Part shown: one piece after another, positions 1-9,231 of the stretch
Layout: every line of letters begins with the position of its first letter
Numbering within the stretch: position 1 is the stretch's first letter
Source: Chryseobacterium sp. FH2
GTDB taxonomy: Bacteria > Bacteroidota > Bacteroidia > Flavobacteriales > Weeksellaceae
Direction of reading: 5' to 3'
Assembly (NCBI RefSeq): GCF_001045455.1
Contig: NZ_LFNE01000013.1
Span: 31,186 to 95,185, forward strand
DNA length: 64,000 nucleotides
Notes under the pieces: generated by a model
Database searches by the model: none
Told to the model about the DNA's origin: nothing
What the model saw: only the letters and a program-made list of their open reading frames with translations
Position numbers and translations under genes: made by a program

Positions 1-633
1 CCAAATCTCATCTGCTCCCTCAATTCCTCCAATGAAAGGATTATCTGCAGGAATGTTATAAGCTGCTGTCGAATTTACATCAATTCTCAACATTTTTCCC
101 AAAAGGGAATTTTTGTTTTGAGCATTATTATTCGGGTCGCCTCCGTTGCCTCCGTCGCCGGTTACCACCCATAAATATCCATCAGGTGCAAAGTGAATAC
201 TTCCGCCATTATGATTATCAAATGGTTTTGGAATGTTTAATAAAATTTTTTCAGAAGATAGGTCGGCTACATTAGAATCGCCGGAACTCACAGAGTATCT
301 TGCTACAATGATGTTGCCCGCTGTGTTGTTATAATAGACAAAAAAATACCCGTTTGAAGAGTATTGTGGGTGGAATGCCAATCCTAAAAGTCCTCTTTCA
401 CCGCCATAAAGAATTTTCGAACTAATGTTTAAAAAATCAGTAGAATTAATTGTCCCGTTAGGTTGAATAATTTTAATGATTCCATTCTGTTGTACAACGA
501 ATAACCTGCTGTCATTCGCGTTTGTAATTTCAACAGGAGCGGTAAGTCCTGTAGCAAATTCTTCTAAATTAATGCTTTGGGAATTAAGAATTAAGGAAGA
601 AAAAATACCTAATGTAAAAAGTAGTTTTTTCAT
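1..633 (-). CDS. PQQ-dependent sugar dehydrogenase, secreted (3' end cut by the window)
   Basis: This gene runs off the left edge, so only the first 211 codons are present. The start ATG at 633 opens a short signal peptide ending near the residues NSQS. The segments GERGLLGLAFHP and HNGGSIHFAPDGYLWVVTGD are signatures of the glucose/sorbosone dehydrogenase beta-propeller family (soluble aldose sugar dehydrogenases that use PQQ and calcium). Such proteins oxidise aldoses outside the cytoplasm. The C-terminal half is missing, so I cannot tell whether the protein carries extra domains such as a T9SS sorting signal, which is common in this phylum. The family call is firm; the substrate is unknown. 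It is transcribed divergently from secDF. Confidence 0.88.
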   Translation of the reverse strand, partial: MKKLLFTLGIFSSLILNSQSINLEEFATGLTAPVEITNANDSRLFVVQQNGIIKIIQPNGTINSTDFLNISSKILYGGERGLLGLAFHPQYSSNGYFFVYYNNTAGNIIVARYSVSSGDSNVADLSSEKILLNIPKPFDNHNGGSIHFAPDGYLWVVTGDGGNGGDPNNNAQNKNSLLGKMLRIDVNSTAAYNIPADNPFIGGIEGADEIW

Positions 634-813
634 AATATTTTGATATTTAGTGGTTTGGAGAAAATAGATGAAAATTTCGTACCAATCAGAATTATAAAAT
701 TAATTAAAATAGGCTGCAAAAATTAATAAATACTTAATAGAGATAAGGTTGCCGATATATCTGAAAATAAATGATTTCTGTTGTTAAAAATTCATAAAAC
801 TCAATAAAATGAT

Positions 814-821
814 TATATTTG
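814..821 (+). promoter_or_regulatory. Bacteroidota -7 element upstream of secDF
   Basis: TATATTTG matches the phylum consensus TAnnTTTG and lies 29 bases before the secDF start. No good -33 TTG is found at the usual 19-21 base spacing, so this is only a partial match. The rest of the gap between the divergent sugar dehydrogenase and secDF (634-850) is AT-rich without other visible signals. Confidence 0.4.
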
Positions 822-850
822 CCGACTTAATTTAACGTAGTTATAACAAA

Positions 851-3760
851 ATGCAAGGAAAAGGACTTATTACAATTGTTGCTATTGTACTAGGGTTAAT
901 TTGCTTAAACGAGCTATTACCAACGTGGTACGCCAGCAAAATTGAAAAGCAGGCGACTGCTATTGCAGGAGACAATCCGGAAAAGTACCAGAAAGAGATC
1001 GCGAGACTTTCTAAGGATACTTTGAATTTAGGATTCACTAAACTTTATTATTCAAAAGCTAAAGACAAAGAAATGAAACTTGGTCTTGACTTGAAAGGAG
1101 GGATCAACGTTCTTTTGGAGATTAACCAGAGAGACTTGGTAAATGATTTAACGAATTATTCTACCAACCCAATTCTTATCGAGGCTTTGAACAAAACTGA
1201 TGAAGTTCAGAAGAGTTCTACAAAATCTTACATCGATAATTTCTTCGAACAATTCGATGCTATCAACAAAGCAAAGGGGACAAACCTAAAGCTTGCTGAC
1301 CCAGAACTTTTCGGAAATACCAACCTTTCTGAAATCAAATACAATACTTCTGATGATCAGGTGAAAAGCATTATCAAAAGAAGAATTGATCTTTCTGTAG
1401 GTACCGCGTTTGAGGTAATCAGAACGAGAATTGATAAGCTTGGAGCCATTCAGCCAAATGTTCAGAGAGTACCTGGTACGGCTAGAATTTCTGTGGAAAT
1501 GCCTGGTATGAAGGACATTGATAAAGTGAAGAAAATGCTTCAGACTTCTGCGAAACTTCAATTCTGGGAAGTACAGCAGGTAAATGAAGTTCTTCCTTAT
1601 TTTGAACAGGTTCAGAATATAATAAATGCAAAAAATGATTCACTGCATAATCATAAAACTTTAAGATTAATAGAGTCTTTACAGCTTAATTCTTTAAGAG
1701 CAAATGGTGTAGGTAATGTAAAGCTTACCGATACAGCAGGAGTAATTAAATTTTTAAATTCTAAAGAAGCTATAGCTGCCAGACCAGCCAATCTTAGATA
1801 TACCCAATTCATGTGGGGATATAAGCCGGAAGCTACAAGTCCTGATGCATTAGTATTATATGCTATCAGAGGGAATATCAACCAAAAAGCTCCGGTAGAT
1901 GGTGCTGTGGAAACTGCCAGTATCGGTTATGATGAGCTGAGCAGGGTAGTGGTAGATATGCAAATGGATTCTAAAGGGGCTAAAGAATGGAAAACCTTAA
2001 CTGAGAAAAACGTAGGTAAGCCTGTAGCTGTAACATTGGACGGAAGAGTTTATACTGCTCCGAATGTTGTAAATGCTATTCCTAACGGTAGAACGCAGAT
2101 CTCTGGTAATTTCTCTCAGGAAGAAGCTAAAGAGTTGGTGGACGTTTTAGGAGCGGGTAAATTACCTGCAGGCGCGAAAGTGGTTCAGGCTACTGTAGTA
2201 GGGCCTTCATTAGGACAAGAATCTATTAATGCAGGGGTTATTTCATTTGCTATTGCATTCCTGATTATTATCGTCTATATCATTTTCTATTACGGTGGTG
2301 CAGGTGTATATGCGGTAATTGCAATGATTATCAACTTATTCTATATTTTCGGAATCATGGATTCCGGAGACTTTACACTTACCCTTCCTGGTATCGCAGG
2401 TATTGTACTTACAATGGCGATGGCGGTAGATACAAACGTAATTATCTATGAAAGAACCAAGGAAGAATTATTTGCGGGTAAAAGCATTCTTGAAGCCTAT
2501 AAAGATGGTTTCAAACATGCATTAAACGCAATTATCGATGGACACACGACTACATTATTAACGGCTATAGTATTATTCTTCTTCGGAACGGGACCTATTA
2601 AAGGTTTTGCATTGACGTTGATGATTGGTATCGTAATGACATTATTCACTTCAGTATTGCTTTCAAGAGTAATGATCTTCAGTAGATTAAACAAAGGAAA
2701 ACACCTTTCGGTTTGGACTCCTCCTACGAAGAACTTATTCAGAAATACCTGGATTGATTTCATCGGAAAAAGAAAATATGCATATATTATTTCTGCTGTT
2801 TTAACGGTTGTTTGTATCGTTTCGATTGCAACTCACGGATTCAAATACGGAATTGACTTTACAGGAGGTAGAAACTACGTTGTAAAATTCGATAAAGCTG
2901 TAAATGCTAATGATGTTGAAGAAAAATTAGTAAAAGTATTCCAGACTGAAGATGGTAAAAACTCTTCCGTTGAAGCGAAAACTTTTGGAAATGATACTCA
3001 ATTAAAAATTTCTACGGATTATCTAATCGAAGATGAATCTTTGAAAGCTGACCAAACGGTTGAGCAGAAATTATTTGAAGGATTAAAATCAAACTTACCT
3101 GCTAACATAACTTTAGCAGATTTCAAATCTGCTGACAAAGACCACGCAGGAATCATTTCTTCTGAAAAAGTAGGTCCTACGGTTGCCGATGATATCAAAA
3201 CGCACGGTATTCTTGCTGTAGTTGCTGCTTTAGGAGGTATTTTCTTATACATCTTATTAAGATTTAGAAAGTGGCAGTTTTCTCTTGGAGCTGTTGCAGC
3301 ATTATTCCACGATGCGGTTATCATTTTGGGAGCATATTCATTGCTTCATAAATATATGCCTTTCAATATGGAGATTAATCAGGATTTCATTGCTGCAATT
3401 TTAACGGTATTAGGATATTCAATCAATGATACGGTAATTATCTTCGACAGAATTAGAGAATATTTAAGAGAGAAAAAATCTTTAACATTGGCCGGATTGT
3501 TTGATGATTCTATTTCCAGTACATTAGGTAGAACATTCAATACTTCATTTACTACAATCTTGGTAATCTTGGCAATCTTCATTTTTGGTGGAGATAACTT
3601 GAGAGGATTTATGTTTGCGATGTTAATCGGTATCGGGTTTGGTACCTATTCATCTATCTTCATCGCGTCAGCTATTGCTTACGACTTCCTGAAAACAGGA
3701 AAAGAAGATGAAGTACATGGTAAAACGACTTCAAGCAAAGAAGTTCTTGCTTCAAAATAA
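851..3760 (+). CDS. secDF: Protein translocase subunit SecDF (fused)
   Basis: This 969-residue membrane protein fuses SecD and SecF, the RND-type subunits that use the proton gradient to help pull Sec-exported proteins across the inner membrane. The SecD half has an N-terminal membrane segment, the segment LGLDLKGGINVLLEI, a long periplasmic region and a membrane bundle with AMAVDTNVIIYERTKEE. The SecF half starts with a segment around YGIDFTGGRNYVVKF and ends with a second bundle containing LTVLGYSINDTVIIFDRIRE. Length and order fit fused SecDF proteins of Bacteroidota. The gene stands alone and ends in a strong hairpin terminator. The short minus-strand reading frames inside it are shadows. 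Confidence 0.97.
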   Translation: MQGKGLITIVAIVLGLICLNELLPTWYASKIEKQATAIAGDNPEKYQKEIARLSKDTLNLGFTKLYYSKAKDKEMKLGLDLKGGINVLLEINQRDLVNDLTNYSTNPILIEALNKTDEVQKSSTKSYIDNFFEQFDAINKAKGTNLKLADPELFGNTNLSEIKYNTSDDQVKSIIKRRIDLSVGTAFEVIRTRIDKLGAIQPNVQRVPGTARISVEMPGMKDIDKVKKMLQTSAKLQFWEVQQVNEVLPYFEQVQNIINAKNDSLHNHKTLRLIESLQLNSLRANGVGNVKLTDTAGVIKFLNSKEAIAARPANLRYTQFMWGYKPEATSPDALVLYAIRGNINQKAPVDGAVETASIGYDELSRVVVDMQMDSKGAKEWKTLTEKNVGKPVAVTLDGRVYTAPNVVNAIPNGRTQISGNFSQEEAKELVDVLGAGKLPAGAKVVQATVVGPSLGQESINAGVISFAIAFLIIIVYIIFYYGGAGVYAVIAMIINLFYIFGIMDSGDFTLTLPGIAGIVLTMAMAVDTNVIIYERTKEELFAGKSILEAYKDGFKHALNAIIDGHTTTLLTAIVLFFFGTGPIKGFALTLMIGIVMTLFTSVLLSRVMIFSRLNKGKHLSVWTPPTKNLFRNTWIDFIGKRKYAYIISAVLTVVCIVSIATHGFKYGIDFTGGRNYVVKFDKAVNANDVEEKLVKVFQTEDGKNSSVEAKTFGNDTQLKISTDYLIEDESLKADQTVEQKLFEGLKSNLPANITLADFKSADKDHAGIISSEKVGPTVADDIKTHGILAVVAALGGIFLYILLRFRKWQFSLGAVAALFHDAVIILGAYSLLHKYMPFNMEINQDFIAAILTVLGYSINDTVIIFDRIREYLREKKSLTLAGLFDDSISSTLGRTFNTSFTTILVILAIFIFGGDNLRGFMFAMLIGIGFGTYSSIFIASAIAYDFLKTGKEDEVHGKTTSSKEVLASK

Positions 3761-3780
3761 TTTATACTACAGTAAATAAG

Positions 3781-3813
3781 AAAAAGCCTTTCAATTTTGA
3801 AAGGCTTTTTTTT
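3781..3813 (+). terminator. Intrinsic terminator of secDF
   Basis: A 12-bp perfect stem (AAAAAGCCTTTC pairing with GAAAGGCTTTTT, loop AATTTT) runs into an unbroken T tract, 20 bases after the secDF stop. Confidence 0.9.
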
Positions 3814-3900
3814 GAACTGAATCTTCAATCCGAAAATTAACTTCCGACATCTAAATAATATAATTTAGAATCATTATTTTCCTGATTTGATTATTTTTGC

Positions 3901-5124
3901 ATGATTATGGAAAATTCAAGGAAAAAAGCTGCGATGAGCTTTATATTTATTACGCTGTTGATTGATATTACGGGATGGGGAATCATCATTCCGGTGGTTC
4001 CGAAGCTTATTGAGGAGCTTATTCATGCGGATATAAGTGAAGCTGCAAAATATGGTGGCTGGTTGGGTTTTGCGTATGCCTTTACTCAGTTTATATTCTC
4101 ACCTGTAGTGGGAAACCTGAGTGATAAATTTGGGAGAAGACCTATTATTTTAATTTCACTTTTCGGCTTTGCAGTAGATTATATATTTCTGGCATTAGCC
4201 CCATCAATTTGGTGGCTGTTTTTAGGACGAATTATTGCAGGAATTACAGGAGCAAGTGTCACAACAGCGAGTGCCTATATTGCGGATATTTCAACGGACG
4301 AAGACAGAGCGAAAAATTTTGGCTTAATTGGCGCTGCCTTCGGGCTTGGCTTTATCATCGGGCCTGTTTTAGGCGGAGTTTTAGGACATTATGGAGCAAG
4401 AGTTCCTTTTTATGCTGCTGCCGGATTGTGCTTGTTGAATTTTCTGTATGGATATTTTATTCTTCCTGAAAGTTTAGATAAGGACAAAAGAAGAGAGTTT
4501 AGCTGGAAACGTGCAAATCCTGTGGGCTCATTCAAATTTTTAGGAAAGCATCCTGAAATTTCCGGATTAATTGTTTCGCTTATTTTAATATATATTGCGG
4601 GACATGCTGTACAAAGTAACTGGAGTTTTTTCACGATGTATAAATTCAACTGGAATGAAAGGATGGTAGGGATTTCTTTGGGAGTTGTAGGCTTATTGGT
4701 TGGATTGGTTCAGGGTGTGCTGATAAGGTGGACAACTCCAAAGTTGGGTGAGCAAAAAAGTATTTATTATGGTCTAGCTCTTTATGCTATCGGGATGTTG
4801 TTATTTGCCTTTGCTACGGAAGGATGGATGATGTTTGCATTTTTGGTTCCTTACTGTTTAGGCGGGATTTGCGGACCGGCTCTTCAGTCGGTCATTACGA
4901 AAAGTGTTCCTTCAAATGAGCAGGGTGAGCTCCAGGGTGCCTTGACCAGTTTAATGAGTGCAACCTCAATTATCGGACCTCCAATGATGACAAACTTGTT
5001 CTATTTTTTTACGCATGACGAGGCTCCGTTCAAGTTTTCAGGAGCACCATTCTTTTTAGCATTTATTTTAATGGCAATAAGCGTGGTTATTACTTATATC
5101 AATTTTCAAAAAGAAAGACGTTAA
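3901..5124 (+). CDS. TCR/Tet-like MFS exporter
   Basis: This 407-residue protein has twelve predicted membrane segments and belongs to the major facilitator superfamily. The loop after helix 2 reads GNLSDKFGRRPIIL, which is MFS motif A, and GAAFGLGFIIGPVLGG near helix 5 is the drug:H+ antiporter motif C. The N-terminal segment DITGWGIIIPVVP resembles the TetA group, so the protein is probably a proton-driven drug or metabolite exporter. It is not a proven tetracycline determinant. Two in-frame starts exist, ATG at 3901 and 3907. A TATTTTTG element at 3892-3899 would place transcription start close to them, which favours the second. It is convergent with the lipoprotein gene that follows. Confidence 0.85.
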   Translation: MIMENSRKKAAMSFIFITLLIDITGWGIIIPVVPKLIEELIHADISEAAKYGGWLGFAYAFTQFIFSPVVGNLSDKFGRRPIILISLFGFAVDYIFLALAPSIWWLFLGRIIAGITGASVTTASAYIADISTDEDRAKNFGLIGAAFGLGFIIGPVLGGVLGHYGARVPFYAAAGLCLLNFLYGYFILPESLDKDKRREFSWKRANPVGSFKFLGKHPEISGLIVSLILIYIAGHAVQSNWSFFTMYKFNWNERMVGISLGVVGLLVGLVQGVLIRWTTPKLGEQKSIYYGLALYAIGMLLFAFATEGWMMFAFLVPYCLGGICGPALQSVITKSVPSNEQGELQGALTSLMSATSIIGPPMMTNLFYFFTHDEAPFKFSGAPFFLAFILMAISVVITYINFQKERR

Positions 5125-5143
5125 GGAATAAAAACTAAAATAT

Positions 5144-5177
5144 AAAACGGGAAATCATAATTTGATTTCCCGTTTTG
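5144..5177. terminator. Bidirectional terminator between convergent genes
   Basis: A 14-bp perfect inverted repeat (AAAACGGGAAATCA / TGATTTCCCGTTTT, 5-base loop) with A and T runs at its ends lies 20 bases after the exporter gene and 25 bases before the stop of the minus-strand lipoprotein. It can serve both. Confidence 0.85.
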
Positions 5178-5201
5178 CATTGCGTATGAAAAAAAGAAGT
5201 A

Positions 5202-6143
5202 TTATGGATAAAGTGATTTTGTTCCATTGCTCACGATATTGCTTCCCAGTCCAGAGAATGATACCGAAAAATTACTTGAGTTAAAGCTTAAAGAACCTGT
5301 AGGCGTGCAAAGTCCGAGAGCATATCTGCACTGTCCGTAAGCTCCCGTTTTTTTGGTCACCTTACTTTCGCTTTTTGCTTTTCCTAGACTGATGCTTCCC
5401 CAATCGCTTACATCTACATTGGAAACTGTGGAACCTGAGTAGTAAATGGTAATTTTATAACCGATTTCTCCTCTTTTAGAGCCCCAAAGCCAGTTGGCTG
5501 TCCACCATTGTTTGTACCATTTTGAAGAAACTTTTGACTGTGCGTCTGAAGTTTCGGCATTTCCTCTTTGATCCATCATTATCAATCCGCCGAGAATATT
5601 GTCCCAGATAATCCCCGAATCATTATAAAAACAAAGTGAAGTAAATTTTTCACCTTTATTGTCCCATGAAATTTCAATTACGTTTGAATCAACTGTAATT
5701 TCTTTTCCAAATAAATTTTTCAGTTCGGTTTGAGCGATATTCAGTTCCTCTCCCGAATTTAAGCTCTGTATTTTTCCGATTTTTACAGTTTCTGGCTCTA
5801 CAATATTTCCGGCCGCTATAAAATTATCTTTTTGCGAAATTAAGTTCTGAGATATTTCAAGGCCTTTTGATGTTGAAATTTTACCTAAAACAGTTATTCC
5901 CGTAATCTGTAATTCATTTTTTAAATGCTTTTCAAGATTAATTTTTGAAGTATTGATTTGGGATTGGACAATTTCAGGCAGGGCTTGGCCAGAAAGGATG
6001 ATTTCATTCTTTAAATCTGCAACCGTCACTTTTTGGTAAACTGTTTCCTGTGACTGGATTTCACTGTCTTCATTTCGGCAGCTATTAAGCATTAACACTG
6101 ATAGTACAGCAAAAATCTTACATGTGTTTAGTAATTTTTTCAT
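5202..6143 (-). CDS. Hypothetical lipoprotein
   Basis: The start at 6143 is preferred over an upstream ATG at 6206 because it gives a clean lipoprotein signal: Met-Lys-Lys, a hydrophobic stretch and the lipobox LMLNSC. The mature protein of about 295 residues is probably anchored in a membrane by its lipid. The first two thirds look like a moderately charged globular domain. The last 100 residues are rich in Ser, Gly, Trp and aromatic residues (WYKQWWTANWLWGSKRGEIG) and contain two cysteines that could pair (QCRYALGLCTP). I recognise no family. It is not in an operon. Confidence 0.75.
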   Translation of the reverse strand: MKKLLNTCKIFAVLSVLMLNSCRNEDSEIQSQETVYQKVTVADLKNEIILSGQALPEIVQSQINTSKINLEKHLKNELQITGITVLGKISTSKGLEISQNLISQKDNFIAAGNIVEPETVKIGKIQSLNSGEELNIAQTELKNLFGKEITVDSNVIEISWDNKGEKFTSLCFYNDSGIIWDNILGGLIMMDQRGNAETSDAQSKVSSKWYKQWWTANWLWGSKRGEIGYKITIYYSGSTVSNVDVSDWGSISLGKAKSESKVTKKTGAYGQCRYALGLCTPTGSLSFNSSNFSVSFSGLGSNIVSNGTKSLYP

Positions 6144-6394
6144 AGTTAAATATTTGAATGGTTTGTCTTCTAAAAATAATAAAATTTTTAATATAAATCT
6201 ATTCAATGTGAATTAATTATTTGTAATATTGAAAAAATGAACAGAAAAAACAGAAGAAGATATCAAGATTGCCATTAAACAGAGAATGGATAAGGATTTC
6301 TGAATATTACAAGCAGTAGATTCTTTTAAACTTCAAGACTTAAAACCAATGCCATATTTTATATTTCTTAAAATTTGTTTAAAATATTACAGAA

Positions 6395-6428
6395 TTGCAT
6401 AACATATGTATAATGTTTCGTAATTTTG
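6395..6428 (+). promoter_or_regulatory. Promoter of the tatA operon
   Basis: TAATTTTG at 6421-6428 matches the Bacteroidota -7 consensus, and a TTG at 6395-6397 lies 23 bases upstream as a possible -33 element. The start codon of tatA is only four bases after the -7 element, so the transcript should begin at or near the start codon. The rest of the 289-base gap before tatA shows nothing else. Confidence 0.55.
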
Positions 6429-6432
6429 CGGA

Positions 6433-6768
6433 ATGGAATTAAGCATTGGAGAAATGGCACTGATTGCTGTGGCAATCGTTGTATTATTCGGACCGGATAA
6501 ACTTCCACAAATTGCACGTGATCTTGGAGCAGGTGTGAGAAAAATGCGTGGTGCAGTAGAAGACATCAAAACAGAAATCATGAAAGAGACGGATAATCCT
6601 GTTTCCGAAATTAAGCGTGAGATTGAAAAGGTGAAAGATGCTGCGAAAGATTTCAATCCGATGAAAGATATTGAAAAAGATATTATTACAGAGCCGAAAA
6701 CATCTAATGATCCTCCAAAACCTAAACCTGTAGATGACGATACCTACGAAGGACCAGTAAGCCGATAA
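6433..6768 (+). CDS. tatA: Sec-independent (Tat) translocase protein TatA/TatB
   Basis: This 111-residue protein has the TatA plan: one N-terminal membrane helix (about residues 4-20), the hinge FGPDKLP, an amphipathic helix (QIARDLGAGVRKMRGAVEDI) and a charged, proline-rich tail. TatA-like proteins form the pore that moves folded proteins with twin-arginine signals. The long tail and the absence of a second copy here leave TatA versus TatB open. It heads a tight operon with a PAP2 phosphatase (two-base gap) and a TPR protein. Confidence 0.9.
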   Translation: MELSIGEMALIAVAIVVLFGPDKLPQIARDLGAGVRKMRGAVEDIKTEIMKETDNPVSEIKREIEKVKDAAKDFNPMKDIEKDIITEPKTSNDPPKPKPVDDDTYEGPVSR

Positions 6769-6770
6769 AA

Positions 6771-7337
6771 ATGGACGAAATTATTCAGGAAGATAAAAAG
6801 GTTTTCTTATTTCTTAACAATTTAGGAGACACATCTTTTGATCAGCTTTGGATGCTTATTTCCAGCACATGGATTTGGGTTCCGCTTTATATTATCTTCT
6901 GTTACTTTTTATTCAAGAACTATAAGCTAAGATCTTTAGTTTTCATATTGATATTCATTGCGATTGGTGTTACTGTTTCAGACCAGCTTGCAAGTGTTTT
7001 TAAATATGGTGTGGCAAGATTACGGCCTTGTCATGATCCTGCCTTAGAGCATCATATGCGAATTGTGAAATGTGGGGGGCAGTTTGGTTTTTACTCTGCT
7101 CATGCTTCTAATACGTTCTTTTTAGCTGCCTATTTAAGTATTTTGTTAAAAAAGAAACTTAAATGGTTTCCTTATGCTATATTTGTGTGGGCTGTAGTGG
7201 TTTCTTATAGCCGAATATATTTAGGAGTGCATTTCCCGATAGATATTTTGGTGGGGGCGTTTGTTGGTACTTTATTGGGTGTTATTTTTGGTGCACTCGC
7301 AAAAAAAGTTATCAATAAACAAAATATTACTTCATGA
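6771..7337 (+). CDS. PAP2-superfamily membrane phosphatase
   Basis: This 188-residue membrane protein carries the three PAP2 catalytic motifs: KYGVARLRP (motif 1), YSAHASN (motif 2, with Ala where the usual form is Ser-Gly-His) and SRIYLGVHFPID (motif 3). Family members remove phosphate from lipid phosphates such as undecaprenyl pyrophosphate or phosphatidic acid at the outer face of the inner membrane. About five membrane segments are visible. The exact substrate cannot be read from the sequence. It follows tatA by two bases and overlaps the TPR gene by four bases, so the three genes are probably co-transcribed. Confidence 0.88.
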   Translation: MDEIIQEDKKVFLFLNNLGDTSFDQLWMLISSTWIWVPLYIIFCYFLFKNYKLRSLVFILIFIAIGVTVSDQLASVFKYGVARLRPCHDPALEHHMRIVKCGGQFGFYSAHASNTFFLAAYLSILLKKKLKWFPYAIFVWAVVVSYSRIYLGVHFPIDILVGAFVGTLLGVIFGALAKKVINKQNITS

Positions 7338-8152
7338 AAAAACAATTATTATTTTTAGCTTTCGGGCTTACTTCATTGAATTTTTATGCTCAGGATGCAA
7401 AAATTGCAGAAGATTGTTTCAAAAAGGCAGATTACAAATGTGCGGAAGAACAATATTCAAAATTAGCAGAGAAAGAGCAGATTCAAAAATTTCAGTCGGA
7501 TTATTACAATAATCTCGGAACTTCTCAGAGAAGATTAGGTAAAACGGATTTAGCTTTTAAATCTTATGAATCTGCTTTAAAATCAAATCCCATGTCAGCT
7601 TCCGTATATGCCAATTTAGCATCATTACACAGCCAGAAAGGAAACAAAGCAAAAGCGCTGGAATATATTGCCAAAGGTCTCCAGATAGATCCAGAGAATG
7701 TAGATATGTATCTTACGCGCTCTAAGATTTATGACAGTCAGGGAAAGAAAGATTTAGCAGTAAAAGATTTAGATCAGATTTTAAGTTTTGCTTCAGATAA
7801 TATTTTTGCTAAAACAGGTCTGGCGAATCTTAAAAAGAATAATGGTGATTTGGAAGGTGCTTTAAAAGACTATAATCAACTGATTTCCGATAAACCGGAA
7901 TCTTTATTGTACAACGGAAGAGCCGATGTTTATCTTAAAATGAAAAAATCAAAAGAAGCGCTTGTTGACGTGAATAAAGCAATTTCAATTGATCCTAAAT
8001 TTGCACAGTCCTATCTTACAAAAGCATTGATTTTGTTTGATACGGCAAAGCCAAAGGAAGCTTGTACCAATCTTGATAAAGCTGTAGCTTTAGGCTATGA
8101 AAAAGCTGTTCTTGCAGATTATTACACAAAATGTACGTCACCCGCAAAATAA
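7334..8152 (+). CDS. Secreted or periplasmic TPR-repeat protein
   Basis: The protein has 272 residues, starting with a signal peptide that ends near FYAQ, followed by about six tetratricopeptide repeats with typical spacing (for example YYNNLGTSQRRLGKTDLAFK and AYANLA-like helices at 34-residue intervals). TPR arrays are protein-binding scaffolds. The start overlaps the phosphatase stop by four bases (ATGA), which indicates translational coupling. Partner and role are unknown; in this phylum such proteins often assist envelope assembly. Confidence 0.85.
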   Translation: MKKQLLFLAFGLTSLNFYAQDAKIAEDCFKKADYKCAEEQYSKLAEKEQIQKFQSDYYNNLGTSQRRLGKTDLAFKSYESALKSNPMSASVYANLASLHSQKGNKAKALEYIAKGLQIDPENVDMYLTRSKIYDSQGKKDLAVKDLDQILSFASDNIFAKTGLANLKKNNGDLEGALKDYNQLISDKPESLLYNGRADVYLKMKKSKEALVDVNKAISIDPKFAQSYLTKALILFDTAKPKEACTNLDKAVALGYEKAVLADYYTKCTSPAK

Positions 8153-8185
8153 ATAAGTAAAGAATATTATTGATAGATTTTATAC

Positions 8186-8641
8186 ATGCTAAACATTGTT
8201 CTTGTAGAGCCTGAAATACCAAACAATACCGGTAATATCGGAAGATTATGCGTGGGTACGGAAAGTAAATTACATTTAATTCATCCTTTTGGATTTGTAA
8301 TTAGCGATAAAAATCTAAAACGGTCAGGATTAGATTATTGGGTGCATCTTGATGTTACTGAATATGCTGATGTTGAAGAATGGATACAAAATATTCCGGA
8401 TTTATCCCGTGTTTTTCTGATGAGTTCACATGCTGAAAAATCCTATTTGGAGACTGATTTTAAGGATGGAGACTGGCTGGTTTTTGGGAAGGAAAGTATT
8501 GGCTTGAGTAAAGAAGTTCTGGAACGTTTTGAAAACCATTTGACAATTCCCATGTCAAAATTAATCCGGAGTTTTAATATTGCCAACTCTGTTGCTTTTG
8601 TGGTTGGTGAGGCAAAAAGACAGATTAATTTGAAAGTTTAA
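8186..8641 (+). CDS. trmL: tRNA (cytidine(34)-2'-O)-methyltransferase
   Basis: This 151-residue SPOUT-fold enzyme begins LNIVLVEPEIPNNTGNIGR and contains the SpoU-type SAM-binding end segments VFGKESIGLSKEVL and IPMSKLIRSFNIANSVA. The short length and these motifs match TrmL, which methylates the wobble ribose of certain leucine tRNAs. It lies 33 bases after the TPR gene on the same strand. Its stop codon overlaps that of rlmH on the opposite strand within the four bases TTAA. Confidence 0.93.
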   Translation: MLNIVLVEPEIPNNTGNIGRLCVGTESKLHLIHPFGFVISDKNLKRSGLDYWVHLDVTEYADVEEWIQNIPDLSRVFLMSSHAEKSYLETDFKDGDWLVFGKESIGLSKEVLERFENHLTIPMSKLIRSFNIANSVAFVVGEAKRQINLKV

Positions 8642-9111
8642 TCATTATGATAAGGCTTCCCCTGTAAAATCTGATCCGCGCGATACAACTGTTCAACGAT
8701 AAATAACCGAATCATTTGGTGGGTAAATGTCATTTTAGATAATGACATTTTTTCGTTTGCTCTTGAATAGATTTCTTCTGAAAAACCATACGCTCCGCCA
8801 ATCAGGATATGAATTTTTTTTACGGAAGAATTCATCCAGTTGTCTATTTTTTGAGCAAATTCTCGACTTGTAAACTGTTTTCCTTTTTCATCAAGAATCA
8901 CAACCCATTCATTTTTATCGATATGGTTTGAAAATAATTTTGCTTCTTCTTTTTTCAGAAGGTCGGGTGAAAGATTTTTAGCATTTTTCACATCTGGAAT
9001 TTCAATTATTTCAAAATTCCAGTGTTTTGGAAGACGTTTTAAATAATAGTTGATTAAAGAAGTGATTTCCTTATCATCTGTTTTACCAATACAAAGTAAA
9101 TTAATCTGCAT
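8638..9111 (-). CDS. rlmH: 23S rRNA (pseudouridine(1915)-N3)-methyltransferase
   Basis: At 157 residues the protein matches RlmH in length and sequence. It has the N-terminal Q-I-N-L-L-C-I-G-K segment, the SAM-knot segments VILDEKGKQFTS and ILIGGAYGFSEEI, and the C-terminal HQMIRLFIVEQLYRADQI followed by GKPYHND. RlmH methylates pseudouridine 1915 in the decoding-centre helix 69 of mature 70S ribosomes. It is convergent with trmL, another SPOUT-superfamily methyltransferase, and their stop codons overlap. Confidence 0.96.
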   Translation of the reverse strand: MQINLLCIGKTDDKEITSLINYYLKRLPKHWNFEIIEIPDVKNAKNLSPDLLKKEEAKLFSNHIDKNEWVVILDEKGKQFTSREFAQKIDNWMNSSVKKIHILIGGAYGFSEEIYSRANEKMSLSKMTFTHQMIRLFIVEQLYRADQILQGKPYHND

Positions 9112-9231
9112 TTCTACCTTTAAATTATTTTAATGCAAAGATATTCATAAAATTAAAGAATGTCATACTCTATGGGATTTTAAGAATAATATTAAGTTTA
9201 AAAAAATCAGTACTTTTGTAGGAGCACCGAT

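Noticed and set aside
3901..5124. A tetracycline-resistance gene
   Set aside because: The protein is only Tet-like at family level; nothing in the sequence or context shows resistance or recent transfer.
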